A stretch of 64,000 nt of DNA from Photobacterium angustum (GCF_003026365.1 NZ_PYOM01000005.1:124001-188000), one strand, 5' to 3'; shown: positions 48,201 through 57,946, counted from the first letter of the stretch. The notes: generated from the sequence alone by a model not told the origin. Translations and numbers: made by a program.

Positions 48201-48334
48201 GCATTAGGAGAGCGATGATCTGGAAAATACTGAATTGGCAAACTCTGAAGTGACACTAAACCAATCAAGACAATCGCAATTGACATCACACAGGCAAGAA
48301 CTGGGTGTTTTATACAGACTTCAGGCAGTTTCAT
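45251..48334 (-). CDS. RND multidrug efflux permease (HAE1 type)
   Basis: The 1027-aa protein has the usual twelve helices. All proton-relay residues of AcrB are kept: Asp405-Asp406 in GLVVDDAIVVVEN and Lys918 in LVTKHGILLVEF. Porter-domain start QYFPDHRSPNATVSASIPGAS and exit-helix EDTGFISVSAK also fit. It should be a standard proton-driven drug pump, in contrast to the pump at 5.3 kb. It overlaps the adaptor gene by 14 nt. No local regulator is adjacent. Confidence 0.94.
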   Translation of the reverse strand: MKLPEVCIKHPVLACVMSIAIVLIGLVSLQSLPIQYFPDHRSPNATVSASIPGASADFMSNNVADKLISAATGLESVKTMNTDCQEGSCKLQIFFKDNVSEVKYASLMNNLRSKVEAIDNFPPSMIDKPVVTDDSSENALPSNIITFEATGNISKRQMYNLISDQLIPQFRHISGVGGVWGPYGGSSQAIHVWLNPEKMMALGITANDVVSTLSKYNATFTAGTIKGQARDFSINPVNSVSSVADVRNLVVRYDNGNIVRVGDVANVVMDDATDTPSILHINGKLGMSIQTLPLKSENPVVVAKRVKAAMANMKLPDTVKMKMVYNQADFIQASIDEGFKTLVEAIVLVGIVVVIFLGSVRFALIPLITIPVCVIGVFAVMAALGFTINVLTILAIILAIGLVVDDAIVVVENCYRHIEQGKPPLKAALESSREIIAPVIAMTLTLAAVFFPIGLMSGLTADLFHQFAFTLASSVLISGFVALTLSPMMSAFILKPASHTSKWFKWVDDKLDKTTHYYLALLKKAFTKKAALMVLAVILIAMASAATWFMPKTLLPVEDTGFISVSAKASSSVGRNYHLQNNAQLNSIFKGDPDIAANMSYIESEPENHLLLTPWNERKDSIEEIISRLMAKAKQQVLAYKVSMSVRAADNLNLPTGLVLELTTVNKDIKALGVSAAKVKEVLESYPGVANVNNSMQRDQLRFDLKIDQNAAVLSNVDYSDITSALSTFLGSVKAADLKMKDGYTYPIQVQVNRKSLSDFKVLDKLYVMSKAGQQLPLSQFVSIKQVTSESHIKTFMGLDNAEITADIMPGYSASDVETYVNQHVPELLQSGQSYQFNGVIENLHESSHGMTLLFGMALIFIFLILAAQFESFIEPLIILLTVPLCLVGALLTLKVFGQSLNIYSKIGLLTLVGLVTKHGILLVEFANKQQKEKGLSAYDAAIESAKSRLRPILMTSLTMIIGSLPLAFAVGPGSVGRINIGLVLVGGLILGTVFSLFLVPIAYVAMAKLREQDIIKRLKQLRTSKA

Positions 48335-49493
48335 TGGTTACATCCCCTTTAACTTGCTTTGCAGGAGATGATTTCAGAGCCGCTTTCTCTTTAGTCGGTT
48401 GAGGTTGAGGTTGAGGTTGAGGTTGAGGTTGAGCAGCTAACTTTGGTTTGGCTTGATTTTCAACTTCAACAATAGAGTTGGTGTTTAAGTTTTGCTGACC
48501 AGATACAACAACATGATCACCAGCTTTAAGCCCTTTGGTAATTGCTACAAAACCATCATTGGTATTCTCACCTAATGTCACAGCTTGCTTTGTGACACCT
48601 TTACCATCGTAAAGCCAAACATAACGCTGTTCACCATCAACAACGATCACCGTTTGCGGCACAATTGGGAAGGTATGGCTATCATGTGAACGTTCAGTCA
48701 CTTTAGCAAACATACCAGGGACTAACAGCTTATCGCTATTTTCAACCTCTGCATGAACATCAATACGACCTGATGATTGATCAACAAGTGGCGCAATATA
48801 TTTCACATCGCCAGTAAAACTTTTGTCTTTGTATGCATCAACAATGATAGTGACCTTCTGACCAACTTTGGCATCTGCCAATTCTTCTTGGCTTATAGAG
48901 TAATCGACTTCGACTGGTGTATTTTGGATGATAGAAACAATTGTATCGCTATCACTAACTCGACTCCCTATCGAGTATTTAAAGTCGGTCAATTGTCCAT
49001 TAAAGGGGGCAATCAACTCATAGTTGGACAGCGAATCTTGTTTTTGTTGTTCATCCACTTTTGCTAAATGCGTTTGCAATTGCTGATTTTCTAAATCCTG
49101 CTTTGAAATAGAGTCAGGTTGCTTTTTAACCAGCGCCAGCATTCGTTGCAATTTTGATTGTTCTATCTTGTACTGCGTTTGAGATTTTCTCAGTTCGTCC
49201 TTTGCTTGCGTATTATCTAATGCAGCAATAAGCTCCCCTTTCTTAACGTAAGCCCCATCTTTGAAGTATTTCTTTTGCAGTATTTCTGAAGCACTAAACG
49301 TTAGAGCCGTCGAATCAACAGCCGTAATTTTTCCGACTTCTTGCATGTCTTGATTGAACTGTCGATTTTTAACATCTTGAATTTTAATGGGAGTTGGTGC
49401 TTTCTTGGCAGGCTCTTCAGCCAGAGAAGATAATGTTGTTAAAAAGAAAGAAACTAACAACATACTAGACAAAACTCGGCTCTTGCTATTCAT
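48321..49493 (-). CDS. RND efflux periplasmic adaptor with Gln-Pro repeat linker
   Basis: I chose ATG 49493 because it begins a signal peptide (MNSKSRVLSSMLLVSFFLTTLSSLAEE); upstream codons back to 49616 look non-coding. The 390-aa protein has lipoyl halves around a helical hairpin (YFKDGAYVKKGELIAALDNTQAKDEL...ELIAPFNGQLTDFKYSIGSRV), a beta-barrel and a membrane-proximal domain. The C-terminus carries six consecutive Gln-Pro pairs, encoded by a hexanucleotide repeat, then a Lys-rich tail. There is no lipobox, unlike the adaptor at 4.1 kb. Confidence 0.92.
   Translation of the reverse strand: MNSKSRVLSSMLLVSFFLTTLSSLAEEPAKKAPTPIKIQDVKNRQFNQDMQEVGKITAVDSTALTFSASEILQKKYFKDGAYVKKGELIAALDNTQAKDELRKSQTQYKIEQSKLQRMLALVKKQPDSISKQDLENQQLQTHLAKVDEQQKQDSLSNYELIAPFNGQLTDFKYSIGSRVSDSDTIVSIIQNTPVEVDYSISQEELADAKVGQKVTIIVDAYKDKSFTGDVKYIAPLVDQSSGRIDVHAEVENSDKLLVPGMFAKVTERSHDSHTFPIVPQTVIVVDGEQRYVWLYDGKGVTKQAVTLGENTNDGFVAITKGLKAGDHVVVSGQQNLNTNSIVEVENQAKPKLAAQPQPQPQPQPQPTKEKAALKSSPAKQVKGDVTNETA
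48397..48432 (+). repeat. hexanucleotide microsatellite (GGTTGA)6 inside the adaptor gene
   Basis: Six perfect tandem copies. On the coding strand each encodes Gln-Pro, so copy-number change would alter linker length without breaking the frame. Confidence 0.97.
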
Positions 49494-49714
49494 TGCAATA
49501 CTCTGTTTCACTTGTGAAGGAAGATCACACAATATCACTCTGAATTTTTCTTTCGTTAACGTTATGTCAGAACATAAATGCCATTTATTCCTTTGATAAC
49601 AACAATTTACACTCAAATTAAACTCGTGAAATATAAAACATTATTCAATAATAATTTGAAATAGATAAGATGATGATTTGCAATAATATTATTAAGGAAT
49701 GGTGTTTTGTATAA

Positions 49715-51946
49715 TTAATGAACAACGATTTCACGTTTATCACATACTCCGTTAATACAAGCAGTGATGCGCACCTTACCCGAGTAATTCACTAATTTAA
49801 TTTCATTACCAGTAAATGGTTGGTTATTTACATACCAATCAACCTTTACGTTTTCATCTAGCGTTTGTAGCGGTAATACGTCTAATTGATCTTTATAGTA
49901 ATGCTGCCCTGTCACTATTTGCTTGATATACGGCGCAACATTTCCTTTATCCTTATGTAAATCATCTTTCCCTTTAGGCGTTGAAATCCCCTCTCGTTGC
50001 TGTTGCCAGTTTGCAAGAAGTGTCGGCCACGTTGTTTGAACCGAATCCAAACTTGGACGTAAAAAGCGCCCATCGGTTTCCAACGTGGGTGGTGTAATTC
50101 CTCTTACGGTATAGGCTTTTCTTTGCGAAACACATTGTGCAAGAGGCGTAATTTGCTTATTACGCCCACTCGGCCAACAAATGGTCTTTGTCACAACGTC
50201 TTTAGGTTTTATTCGTTGGTGTTGATCGCGGGGTAACTGATCAAAGGCGTCAAACATAATAGGTGCGGCTTGTGTCGCCCCTAAATAACCAACAACAGGG
50301 CTAGAGTCTGGGCGACCTATCCACACGCCAACGGTAAAATCTGGGCTAACACCTATCGACCAAAAATCACGATAACCATAGCTAGTCCCTGTTTTCCAAG
50401 CTATTTGACGTCTTATCGATGGTACTACTCTATCTGGCGCGCTTATTTCACTCAGTGTTTTAAAAATAATCCAACTTGAAGCTGGTGAAAATAGTGGTTT
50501 ACTCACAACTGATTTGGCGTTTTGTAGCAGTTGTAATGGCTGATATTGCCCATTCGTTGCCAGTGTTCGGTACATAGCTGCCAGTGTGATTAAATTGGTT
50601 CCTGTCCCGCCTAACCCCACCGCTAAATTTGGTTTTTTATGCTGTAATTGAATCCCAACCTGTTGCAGTTTTTGATCAAAAACCTCTGGTGTTTCTTTAT
50701 TAAAAACTTGTATTAAAGGAATGTTCAGTGATTGCTTTAATGCCTCACTCATACTCACTGCGCCTTGAAATTTGCCATTTAAGTTTTGTGGCTTATAGCC
50801 TGAAAACGATGACGGAATATCACTGAGCAAACTTTGAGAATGAATGATCCCAAGATCAAGGGCTGTACCATAAATGAATGGCTTTAAAGTTGAACCTGGC
50901 GATCGAACCGCTTGTACCATATCAACATAAGAAAATCGGCTAACATCATTAAAATCAGCTGAACCTTGATAGGCAATAACATTGGCAGAAGCATTATCAA
51001 CCACAACAATAGCCGCAGAGCTTTTTGCAGGTAAGCGTTGAGAAACAGTCGTGAGCAGACGGTGAATTCGTTTTTGAATATCCGCTCGGATAGTGGTTTG
51101 AATCACCGCTTGGTGTGGATAGCCTTGCTGTAGCATGCGGCTCAATAATGGCGCTTGCAGTGGTTGAAAATAAGGGGCAACAACGACGGGTTCCTGTTGC
51201 AAAAAGTTCGCACTGTATTGATCGAGCTTGTTATAACGCACTAATCGTTCAAGCACTTTATTACGCATCGCTTTTGCACGTTCAGGGAAACGATCTGGGC
51301 GATATAACGATGGTTTTTGCGGTAATACCACCAGTAATGCCGCTTCTGACTTTGTTAGCAATTGAGCAGACTTTCCAAAGTAACGTTGCGCTGCAGCCTC
51401 AACACCTTCGATATTGCCACCAAACGGGGCAAGATTTAAATACAAGGTTAAGATCTGATCTTTACTAAAAAACCACTCTAATTGAAGCGCTCGAAATAAC
51501 TGGGTTAGTTTGCCTGATAATGAACGTGAATGAGGTGATATTAAGCGCGCAACTTGCATTGTTAATGTTGAGCCACCAGAAACGACATGCCCATTAACGC
51601 CCCATTGCCATGCAGCCCGAAAGATCGAAAAAGGGTTAAACCCGGGATGGAAATAAAACCATCGATCTTCATAGGTTAATAACGCTTGTCGATAAAAAGG
51701 ATCAACTTGCTCCGGTGAAATTAATTGTGTTCGACGCACCCCTTTATTATCTGCAAAAGCGCGCAGCACTTCTCCCTCTTGGCTTTTAACTACAACCGCA
51801 GAGCCATTCGGATAAAGTGGCGGTAATGGAAATGCATAATTAAGCGCAACACCACCAGTAGCTAATAACACAATGGTTATACAACAAGCCTGCAACCACG
51901 TTTTATAACGTGATGCAGGCTGTTGAGCAGAATGATTACTTTTCAA
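49715..51946 (-). CDS. pbpC: penicillin-binding protein 1C (bifunctional)
   Basis: The 743-aa protein has one N-terminal helix, a GT51 glycosyltransferase domain (TYEDRWFYFHPGFNPFSIFRA with the catalytic Glu; GGSTLTMQVARL), a transpeptidase domain (SPGSTLKPFIYG with nucleophile Ser and Lys, SLN, and WKTGTSYGYRDFW), and the PbpC-specific C-terminal domain (about the last 90 residues). The start is TTG 51946, inside the end of the upstream gene (11-nt overlap); no ATG or GTG is available nearby, so it relies on translational coupling. It is paired with alpha-2-macroglobulin as in many bacteria. Confidence 0.94.
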   Translation of the reverse strand: MKSNHSAQQPASRYKTWLQACCITIVLLATGGVALNYAFPLPPLYPNGSAVVVKSQEGEVLRAFADNKGVRRTQLISPEQVDPFYRQALLTYEDRWFYFHPGFNPFSIFRAAWQWGVNGHVVSGGSTLTMQVARLISPHSRSLSGKLTQLFRALQLEWFFSKDQILTLYLNLAPFGGNIEGVEAAAQRYFGKSAQLLTKSEAALLVVLPQKPSLYRPDRFPERAKAMRNKVLERLVRYNKLDQYSANFLQQEPVVVAPYFQPLQAPLLSRMLQQGYPHQAVIQTTIRADIQKRIHRLLTTVSQRLPAKSSAAIVVVDNASANVIAYQGSADFNDVSRFSYVDMVQAVRSPGSTLKPFIYGTALDLGIIHSQSLLSDIPSSFSGYKPQNLNGKFQGAVSMSEALKQSLNIPLIQVFNKETPEVFDQKLQQVGIQLQHKKPNLAVGLGGTGTNLITLAAMYRTLATNGQYQPLQLLQNAKSVVSKPLFSPASSWIIFKTLSEISAPDRVVPSIRRQIAWKTGTSYGYRDFWSIGVSPDFTVGVWIGRPDSSPVVGYLGATQAAPIMFDAFDQLPRDQHQRIKPKDVVTKTICWPSGRNKQITPLAQCVSQRKAYTVRGITPPTLETDGRFLRPSLDSVQTTWPTLLANWQQQREGISTPKGKDDLHKDKGNVAPYIKQIVTGQHYYKDQLDVLPLQTLDENVKVDWYVNNQPFTGNEIKLVNYSGKVRITACINGVCDKREIVVH

Positions 51947-54900
51947 TGGTTACCATGTCTTGCTTAGGCCAGTACACCGCATGTTGTGATGGCTGGTACA
52001 TCGACTCCATGTAAATTGGCGGAATAGTAAAGGTTCCCGGTACTTCAGCACGAAGTAAATACGCAAATGAATAGGTTTTATCCTTATCAAATGACTGAGA
52101 AATTACATAACGGTCATTACGATATTCACTATGCTCAGGTGAACTTAATGTCACACCTTTGGGTGCTAATGCTGCTACATCAAGCCCTTGATTAAGTGCA
52201 GGGTTTTCTAACACAAAACCTGCTGGGATCATCTTAGACAGTAAGCCTTCATTTACTCGCTGGTTGAGATTAACATTCAATACAACCAATAACCGTTGAC
52301 CAACTTTTACTGTATTACCAGTAAATGGCTTGCCGTCTAATTGATAGACAGAGCGTGAAAGCGTATTCACTTTTAATGTATTCAACGGATTATCACTATT
52401 TGATACCGCTTTATTACGTTGCTGATACCCCTCACCTTGTAATTTAACGTACAGCGGCTTGGTATTATGATTAGTAATTGTTAAACCTTCCGTTAATGGT
52501 ATTGAAAATGGACCAGTATGTTGCTGATCATTACCATTAATTGTCACATCAAACTGCTGATCTTTATTCAATCTTTGGGTCAATATCGCAGCTTGTAACA
52601 ATGCACCACGCTCTTGGGTGCTCAGCCACAATTTATCGCCTGATTCTGCGACAAGTTGTTCTAATAAATGCTTTTGAATTTCCGCAGCTTTTTGAGCCAA
52701 AATACTATTCGTTTTTAGTTGCTGCAAAATCAATACAGACAAGGCGCTATCACGCAGATTAGAGCCATAATCTTGAAAATAGCTGCTGTAACGTTTAACC
52801 GTATGGTAATTATTTAACAGTGCTAGTGCCTTATCGCTATCGCCTACATTGGCATAACTTGCCGCAAGTTGTAGTTCACTTAGTCCAGATGGGAAGAGTT
52901 TAAGCCCTAAATTATCAATATCGCTCCACTGAATCAGCCCTTGTTGAGACAACACATATGCCGCATAGGTTAATGCACTATCCGCATTTTGTTGGTTATA
53001 CGCCCATTGCTTCATTCGAGTTGGGTTCTTCACATATTCGAGGATCTCGTCTTGTGCCCGTGTCAACATGGCTTTCGGTACTATATTTGGAAATTTTTTA
53101 TCAGCACGTAGCAAAAAGTCCGTCACATAAACGGTTAACCAAGGCTGATCGTTAACACGACTGCTATAGCCATCACTTGGCCACAACGAAAAACCACCTT
53201 GTGAAGTTTGCATAGGTTTCAAATTCATTATCGCTTGATAAATCATATCCCTATCAGATGGCATCGCTTCAGCATTAGGTGCTTTTCCTTGCGCTTTCAA
53301 TCGCTGCTCAAACGCTGCTTTTTTAAAGCGAGTTAATTCTGGTAAATCATATAAATATGGCAATGCTTTACTGGTCGTTTGCTCTACACAGCCATAAGGA
53401 TATTGATAAAGATCTCTTGCTTGCTCTATTACGCTTAACATCGGTGTTTGGCTGATATAAGCAAAGCCTAATTGATCTGGAATCGTATCAAGCCCTTGCC
53501 ACAACGAAGATGTCACTGTCAGCTTTTGTTGCGGCTCTAACAGATCCGAATGCATCTTATAAACCCACGGCATTACTGACTTGATCGGTGTTGTCCATGA
53601 ACGATCAATATTGATCTTGTTGTTGCTGTTTTGTAAAAGCGAGTGTGCCTGCAGTTTGAACTCTGCACGGTTAACAACTATTGGTGAGTCAACCGTAAAC
53701 GGGACGTTGTAACTTATATGCTCGCCATCTTGTAATGTAACCTTGGCTGGCAGCAGTGCAATCGCTAAGTTCACGCCTTTGTTAGCGCTCAATGCCAGTG
53801 ATAACGTCTGCGCTGTTCCACTAATATTGTGAATATCTACCGTTACGCTCGATTTATCTCCCGCTACGAGAAAACGAGGAATACTTAATTCAGCGACAAC
53901 AGGCGCTGCTATTTTATTACTTGATACACTTCGACCCACTTGTGAATCGTTAAATGTCGTAATGATTAACTGACCTTCACCATTGTAATCAGGGATAGCT
54001 AATTTCACATTCGTCTTGCCGTTTTTAACCATTATCGGCTTGGACATTAAAATTACGGTTTTACTTTCAACTAAATCGTCATTTTTATTATCAGTACGCG
54101 TAACGCTATCGCTACCGAAACGAGATTGAGCAAAGGGATTTGGACGCAAATCATAGAAACGTGAATACAGATCAACCACATCCGCGCTATAACGACGCTG
54201 TGCAAAGAAGTAATTAAATGGATCTTGTGGTTTAAAACGGCTGAGGTTAATAATGCCTTTATCCACAAGCGAAACCGTTACCCAAGTATTATCATTTTGT
54301 TGCTTCTCAATACCGGCAACGCTAATTGGGATATCTAAGGTCGTTAACGGACGAATAATTGGCGGTACTGTCGCTTTTATTGAGAGCTTTCTCGAATCAC
54401 GATTAAGCTTAACGGGCTTAATTCCAAAATAACGTTTTGGCGCATTATCAACATTACCTATTAACGTAGCGGTTAAATAAATATCGTGACGATTTAACCC
54501 CTGTGGCAGTGGGATCTCAATATCTTGTTTGCCTTTCGTTACCTTAGTACGCTGCGACCAAATCACTTTATCTGTTTCTAGCGTCACTAATAAGCTACCT
54601 GCAATTGGTGCGGTGATCGCTGAACGGATATTCTCTCCTGCGTGATAACGTGATTGATCAAATGAAATATCAAGATGTTCAGGCTTGGCTTTTATTTGCT
54701 GATAGCCATCATACCAGCCTGCATAGAATTGATATTCAGTGACTGTTTTACTCGCTTGATCTGTCACTGTAATACGGTACTGACCCCATTTAGTCGCAAA
54801 AGACAATCGATGACTTTTTCCTGCTTCAACATGAATAGTTTGCGAAGAGATCGATTTCCAACGCGCTTGTTTCTTACGCTGCCAACCAACACCTTCCTCA

Positions 54901-56564
54901 TATAACCAATAATAAGGCCCCTGATCGTAATCCACTTTTACGGTCAAATTACCAGCAAGACGGTGTTGACCATCATGACTTAATAGCGCGATATCAAATT
55001 GAGGGTTAGCATCATAACCGACACTTTTTTGCAGCGGCTTAACACCAGCAATTGGGCTATCTTTCCACACCGTGTAACGTAAATCCCGTTGTACAGCAGC
55101 CCCACCCGTTTCTAATAAACTGAAATTAACGACCGCATTAACTGGGGATTGAATTTTAGCTGCTGAAGGTGTCGGCAAGACAATCTCTGCTTTCCCTTCA
55201 GCTGATAATGTTTGCTTATCTAATTGCTGATAACTGCTTACCAATGAAAATCGCTTACCAACTCGATAATCACTGTATTTACCGCTAAAGCTCGACGTTG
55301 GGCTATACATTACTTCAGCAGTAACTTTATTTCCCGCTGCTGGGCTACCAAATAAATAGCGTCCACTCAGTCCAACCTTGGTTTGACTGCCTGCCACAAC
55401 AAGCTTTGCAGGATCGGTAAAAGTTAAATCCATTCGCTCAGGAACAAACTCTTCCAGTTCGAAAAAATATTGGCTGATCGGCTTTTGAGCTTCAGGATCG
55501 AGCCTTACTTCAACGGTATAGCGCCCTGTGCGCCAACTAGATGTAGTGTTCAATTGCTTAGAATAAAAACTCGCCGCTTGCGGAGAGAGTTGCTCAGATA
55601 ACACAACATCATTACGTGGATCTAATACCGTTAATGTGATCGGCTGCTCTTTAATCGCCAGACCGTCTTGATCACGCAGCAAAATATTTAACGGTAATGA
55701 TTCACCAGGCTTAACTAAATCACGGTTACTATAAATAAACGCTTCATAAGGTTGATAAGCTCGCCCTCCTACTTTGCTATCCGATAAATCTAAGGGCGCT
55801 TCACGCAGAGGTAAAATACCGATCTCTTGTTGTGACTTCTGTTGTAATGAAGGATCGAGTTGGCGTTCTGCTTTCGTTTTATTGGTACGAGCAATAACGA
55901 TATCGGTGTTTTTCGCCACAATATCAAAATTAGCTTCACCTTTATGGTCGATGGGTGCTGTTCTAAACAGTTTATGGTCGCGATAAATATCAACGCTACC
56001 TGAAGTTACAGCTTCACCCGTTGATAAACGTGATACAGAAAAACTCGCTTGATGGGTATTTAACCGTGCTTGAATACCAATATCAGTCAATAACACATGT
56101 TTAACTTTTAGCTCATCAAACGCGCCAGGTGCCTTTAACACCACAACATACCAACCTGAAGGCAAATGATGTGAAAGAGGGATACGTGCTGCAGTTTGTT
56201 GATTTAATTTACTTGGCGGTAGGGTAAAACGATCAGCATAAACACTTTCATAAGCGTGTTGTAAACGCTCTAAACTATAAGGGCCTAGGTTATCTAACAG
56301 GTAACTGTCATTTAAAAAGGTGTCGGGATCGGTAATATGTAAAATTTCAACATCAACTTTATCAAGATTCATAAAGTTAATTGGAATTGATTGGTGTTGA
56401 GATTGAGGAACTAAAGGGCCATTACCAATCACTTCCACCATCGGTGGCTGACGAATAGGATCTTTCTCTTGATTAGCGTACGCGGTAGCAGACAACATAA
56501 AACTAAAAAATAACGCTATTAAATATAATCCCGCTATCGATCGTTCTGATCCCATTATTCGCAT
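51936..56564 (-). CDS. bacterial alpha-2-macroglobulin (YfhM-like) with thioester
   Basis: ATG 56564 follows AGGGG and gives 1542 aa. The signal peptide ends near AYANQ with no lipobox, whereas E. coli YfhM is a lipoprotein. Macroglobulin domains follow, then a bait-region area and a thioester domain with GCVEQ (Cys near residue 1060) in a helical toroid. The family traps proteases that enter the periplasm, protecting the wall while PbpC repairs it. At about 110 residues shorter than E. coli YfhM it may lack an N-terminal module. It overlaps pbpC by 11 nt. Confidence 0.93.
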   Translation of the reverse strand: MRIMGSERSIAGLYLIALFFSFMLSATAYANQEKDPIRQPPMVEVIGNGPLVPQSQHQSIPINFMNLDKVDVEILHITDPDTFLNDSYLLDNLGPYSLERLQHAYESVYADRFTLPPSKLNQQTAARIPLSHHLPSGWYVVVLKAPGAFDELKVKHVLLTDIGIQARLNTHQASFSVSRLSTGEAVTSGSVDIYRDHKLFRTAPIDHKGEANFDIVAKNTDIVIARTNKTKAERQLDPSLQQKSQQEIGILPLREAPLDLSDSKVGGRAYQPYEAFIYSNRDLVKPGESLPLNILLRDQDGLAIKEQPITLTVLDPRNDVVLSEQLSPQAASFYSKQLNTTSSWRTGRYTVEVRLDPEAQKPISQYFFELEEFVPERMDLTFTDPAKLVVAGSQTKVGLSGRYLFGSPAAGNKVTAEVMYSPTSSFSGKYSDYRVGKRFSLVSSYQQLDKQTLSAEGKAEIVLPTPSAAKIQSPVNAVVNFSLLETGGAAVQRDLRYTVWKDSPIAGVKPLQKSVGYDANPQFDIALLSHDGQHRLAGNLTVKVDYDQGPYYWLYEEGVGWQRKKQARWKSISSQTIHVEAGKSHRLSFATKWGQYRITVTDQASKTVTEYQFYAGWYDGYQQIKAKPEHLDISFDQSRYHAGENIRSAITAPIAGSLLVTLETDKVIWSQRTKVTKGKQDIEIPLPQGLNRHDIYLTATLIGNVDNAPKRYFGIKPVKLNRDSRKLSIKATVPPIIRPLTTLDIPISVAGIEKQQNDNTWVTVSLVDKGIINLSRFKPQDPFNYFFAQRRYSADVVDLYSRFYDLRPNPFAQSRFGSDSVTRTDNKNDDLVESKTVILMSKPIMVKNGKTNVKLAIPDYNGEGQLIITTFNDSQVGRSVSSNKIAAPVVAELSIPRFLVAGDKSSVTVDIHNISGTAQTLSLALSANKGVNLAIALLPAKVTLQDGEHISYNVPFTVDSPIVVNRAEFKLQAHSLLQNSNNKINIDRSWTTPIKSVMPWVYKMHSDLLEPQQKLTVTSSLWQGLDTIPDQLGFAYISQTPMLSVIEQARDLYQYPYGCVEQTTSKALPYLYDLPELTRFKKAAFEQRLKAQGKAPNAEAMPSDRDMIYQAIMNLKPMQTSQGGFSLWPSDGYSSRVNDQPWLTVYVTDFLLRADKKFPNIVPKAMLTRAQDEILEYVKNPTRMKQWAYNQQNADSALTYAAYVLSQQGLIQWSDIDNLGLKLFPSGLSELQLAASYANVGDSDKALALLNNYHTVKRYSSYFQDYGSNLRDSALSVLILQQLKTNSILAQKAAEIQKHLLEQLVAESGDKLWLSTQERGALLQAAILTQRLNKDQQFDVTINGNDQQHTGPFSIPLTEGLTITNHNTKPLYVKLQGEGYQQRNKAVSNSDNPLNTLKVNTLSRSVYQLDGKPFTGNTVKVGQRLLVVLNVNLNQRVNEGLLSKMIPAGFVLENPALNQGLDVAALAPKGVTLSSPEHSEYRNDRYVISQSFDKDKTYSFAYLLRAEVPGTFTIPPIYMESMYQPSQHAVYWPKQDMVTIEK

Positions 56565-56822
56565 CACTGTCCCCTTTAAGAATTACTCAAGTCTATGCAC
56601 TGCATACGGTGTAATTCTATACAGAAAAGCAGATTTATTCATCCGAACATCGCTATATGTTTTCTAAAACGTTCTAAATTTTCTAATAAAATTAATAATA
56701 TATTTCGCCATGACTCCGTGGCTAGCTATAAATACGGGCAATTGCTCTTTTTATCTTGGTGTCATTATCCGTTATAATCACCACAACTTTTTAAAGAAAT
56801 TACCTACAGGTGTAGCGACAAT

Positions 56823-57158
56823 ATGGCTAATCAACCTAATTTTACTGATGAAGAATATAAAGCATTCGCGGAATTAATGGACTCATACAATCGTACGTTC
56901 GCCGTATCTATCACGACATTAGTTTTAGCCGTAATTGGTTTTATTATTGCAGAAGTTCAGGTTGGTTATTTAATTACTAACAATATTCGTTGGCTGTTCG
57001 GCTTACTGGTTATGCTCCCTCTTGCTGTCACCTCTATTGGGACGAAATATGACTTTAACCACCTGACTTTTAGTATGCCTAAAACCATCTTATATAGCGT
57101 ACTCAATGTCATTGCTCTCATTTCAATTATCGCGATCGTGATTATGCTTAATAGCTGA
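56823..57158 (+). CDS. small three-helix membrane protein, unknown function (111 aa)
   Basis: An acidic N-terminus (FTDEEYKAFAELMDSY) is followed by three hydrophobic helices (about residues 27-47, 55-75 and 87-108). No family recognised. It is transcribed alone and is convergent with the MscS-like gene, separated by a bidirectional hairpin. Confidence 0.6.
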   Translation: MANQPNFTDEEYKAFAELMDSYNRTFAVSITTLVLAVIGFIIAEVQVGYLITNNIRWLFGLLVMLPLAVTSIGTKYDFNHLTFSMPKTILYSVLNVIALISIIAIVIMLNS

Positions 57159-57185
57159 GTCCATATTGATAAATATCGTACATAC

Positions 57186-57226
57186 AAAAATCTCCTTGCT
57201 GATAATTTAGCTTCAGCAAGGATTTT
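57186..57226. terminator. bidirectional terminator
   Basis: The 9-bp stem TCCTTGCTG / CAGCAAGGA (57193-57222) has A5 before and T4 after, between convergent genes. Confidence 0.8.
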
Positions 57227-57250
57227 AACATCTTTAACCGTTAGATCTTA

Positions 57251-57733
57251 TCAATCGTACTCGTTGTTAGGGCATTCATTAATGGTGATTTTGTCACTGA
57301 GGAAAAGTGAATTTGGGATCAAGTGAGTCGCGTCTTGATCTTTAATTGAAATGTAACGTAAGTTCAAATCTACGACTTGCCCTTTAGAGTCCGCTACTTC
57401 AATATGATCACCTAATTTAATCGGCTTATACAAAACAATCATCACCCCAGCAACGAGATTAGAAATCGCATCTTTCAAAGCAAAGCCTAGCGCAAATCCC
57501 GTTAACCCTAATCCTGTGACTAAACCTGTAACATCAAAACCTAATTTTGAGAACGCCAGAACCGCACCTACGATTATTAAAATTGTTCTCTGTGAATTAG
57601 ACATTAAACGAAATGAACCTGATGCCTCAGAATCAAAACGCTGTGAGAGTTGTTTCAACGTTTTATCAATGACAATACTGATGACAATACAAAACAAAAA
57701 GACGCCGATTGCCTGAACAACGTTATTATCCAT
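57251..57733 (-). CDS. short MscS-type mechanosensitive channel protein (160 aa)
   Basis: Three hydrophobic segments lead into the pore helix and hinge GLGLTGFALGFALKDAISNLVAGVMIVLYKPIKLGDHIEV, then the beta domain ending in IPNSLFLSDKITI. E. coli MscS has 286 residues; here the protein stops straight after the beta domain, so the C-terminal alpha/beta vestibule and final barrel are absent. Short MscS forms exist in gamma-proteobacteria, so this may be a natural minimal channel rather than a truncation. It is alone on its strand. Confidence 0.8.
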   Translation of the reverse strand: MDNNVVQAIGVFLFCIVISIVIDKTLKQLSQRFDSEASGSFRLMSNSQRTILIIVGAVLAFSKLGFDVTGLVTGLGLTGFALGFALKDAISNLVAGVMIVLYKPIKLGDHIEVADSKGQVVDLNLRYISIKDQDATHLIPNSLFLSDKITINECPNNEYD

Positions 57734-57946
57734 AACTTGTACTTCCTTTCCTTGAACAAACTTAAATATAACTTACTGATTTTATATTTAATAATATTAA
57801 ATCATGCCAATAAGTATCATTATTGACAATGAATTCTCTAGAAATTCAACGAACGCTGACATTCACACAAGCCATATCCATATTATCAAGCAGAATTTTG
57901 AATGATGTATCAGGTTGTATTTATGATCTGATCAGGGAGTTTGTTG

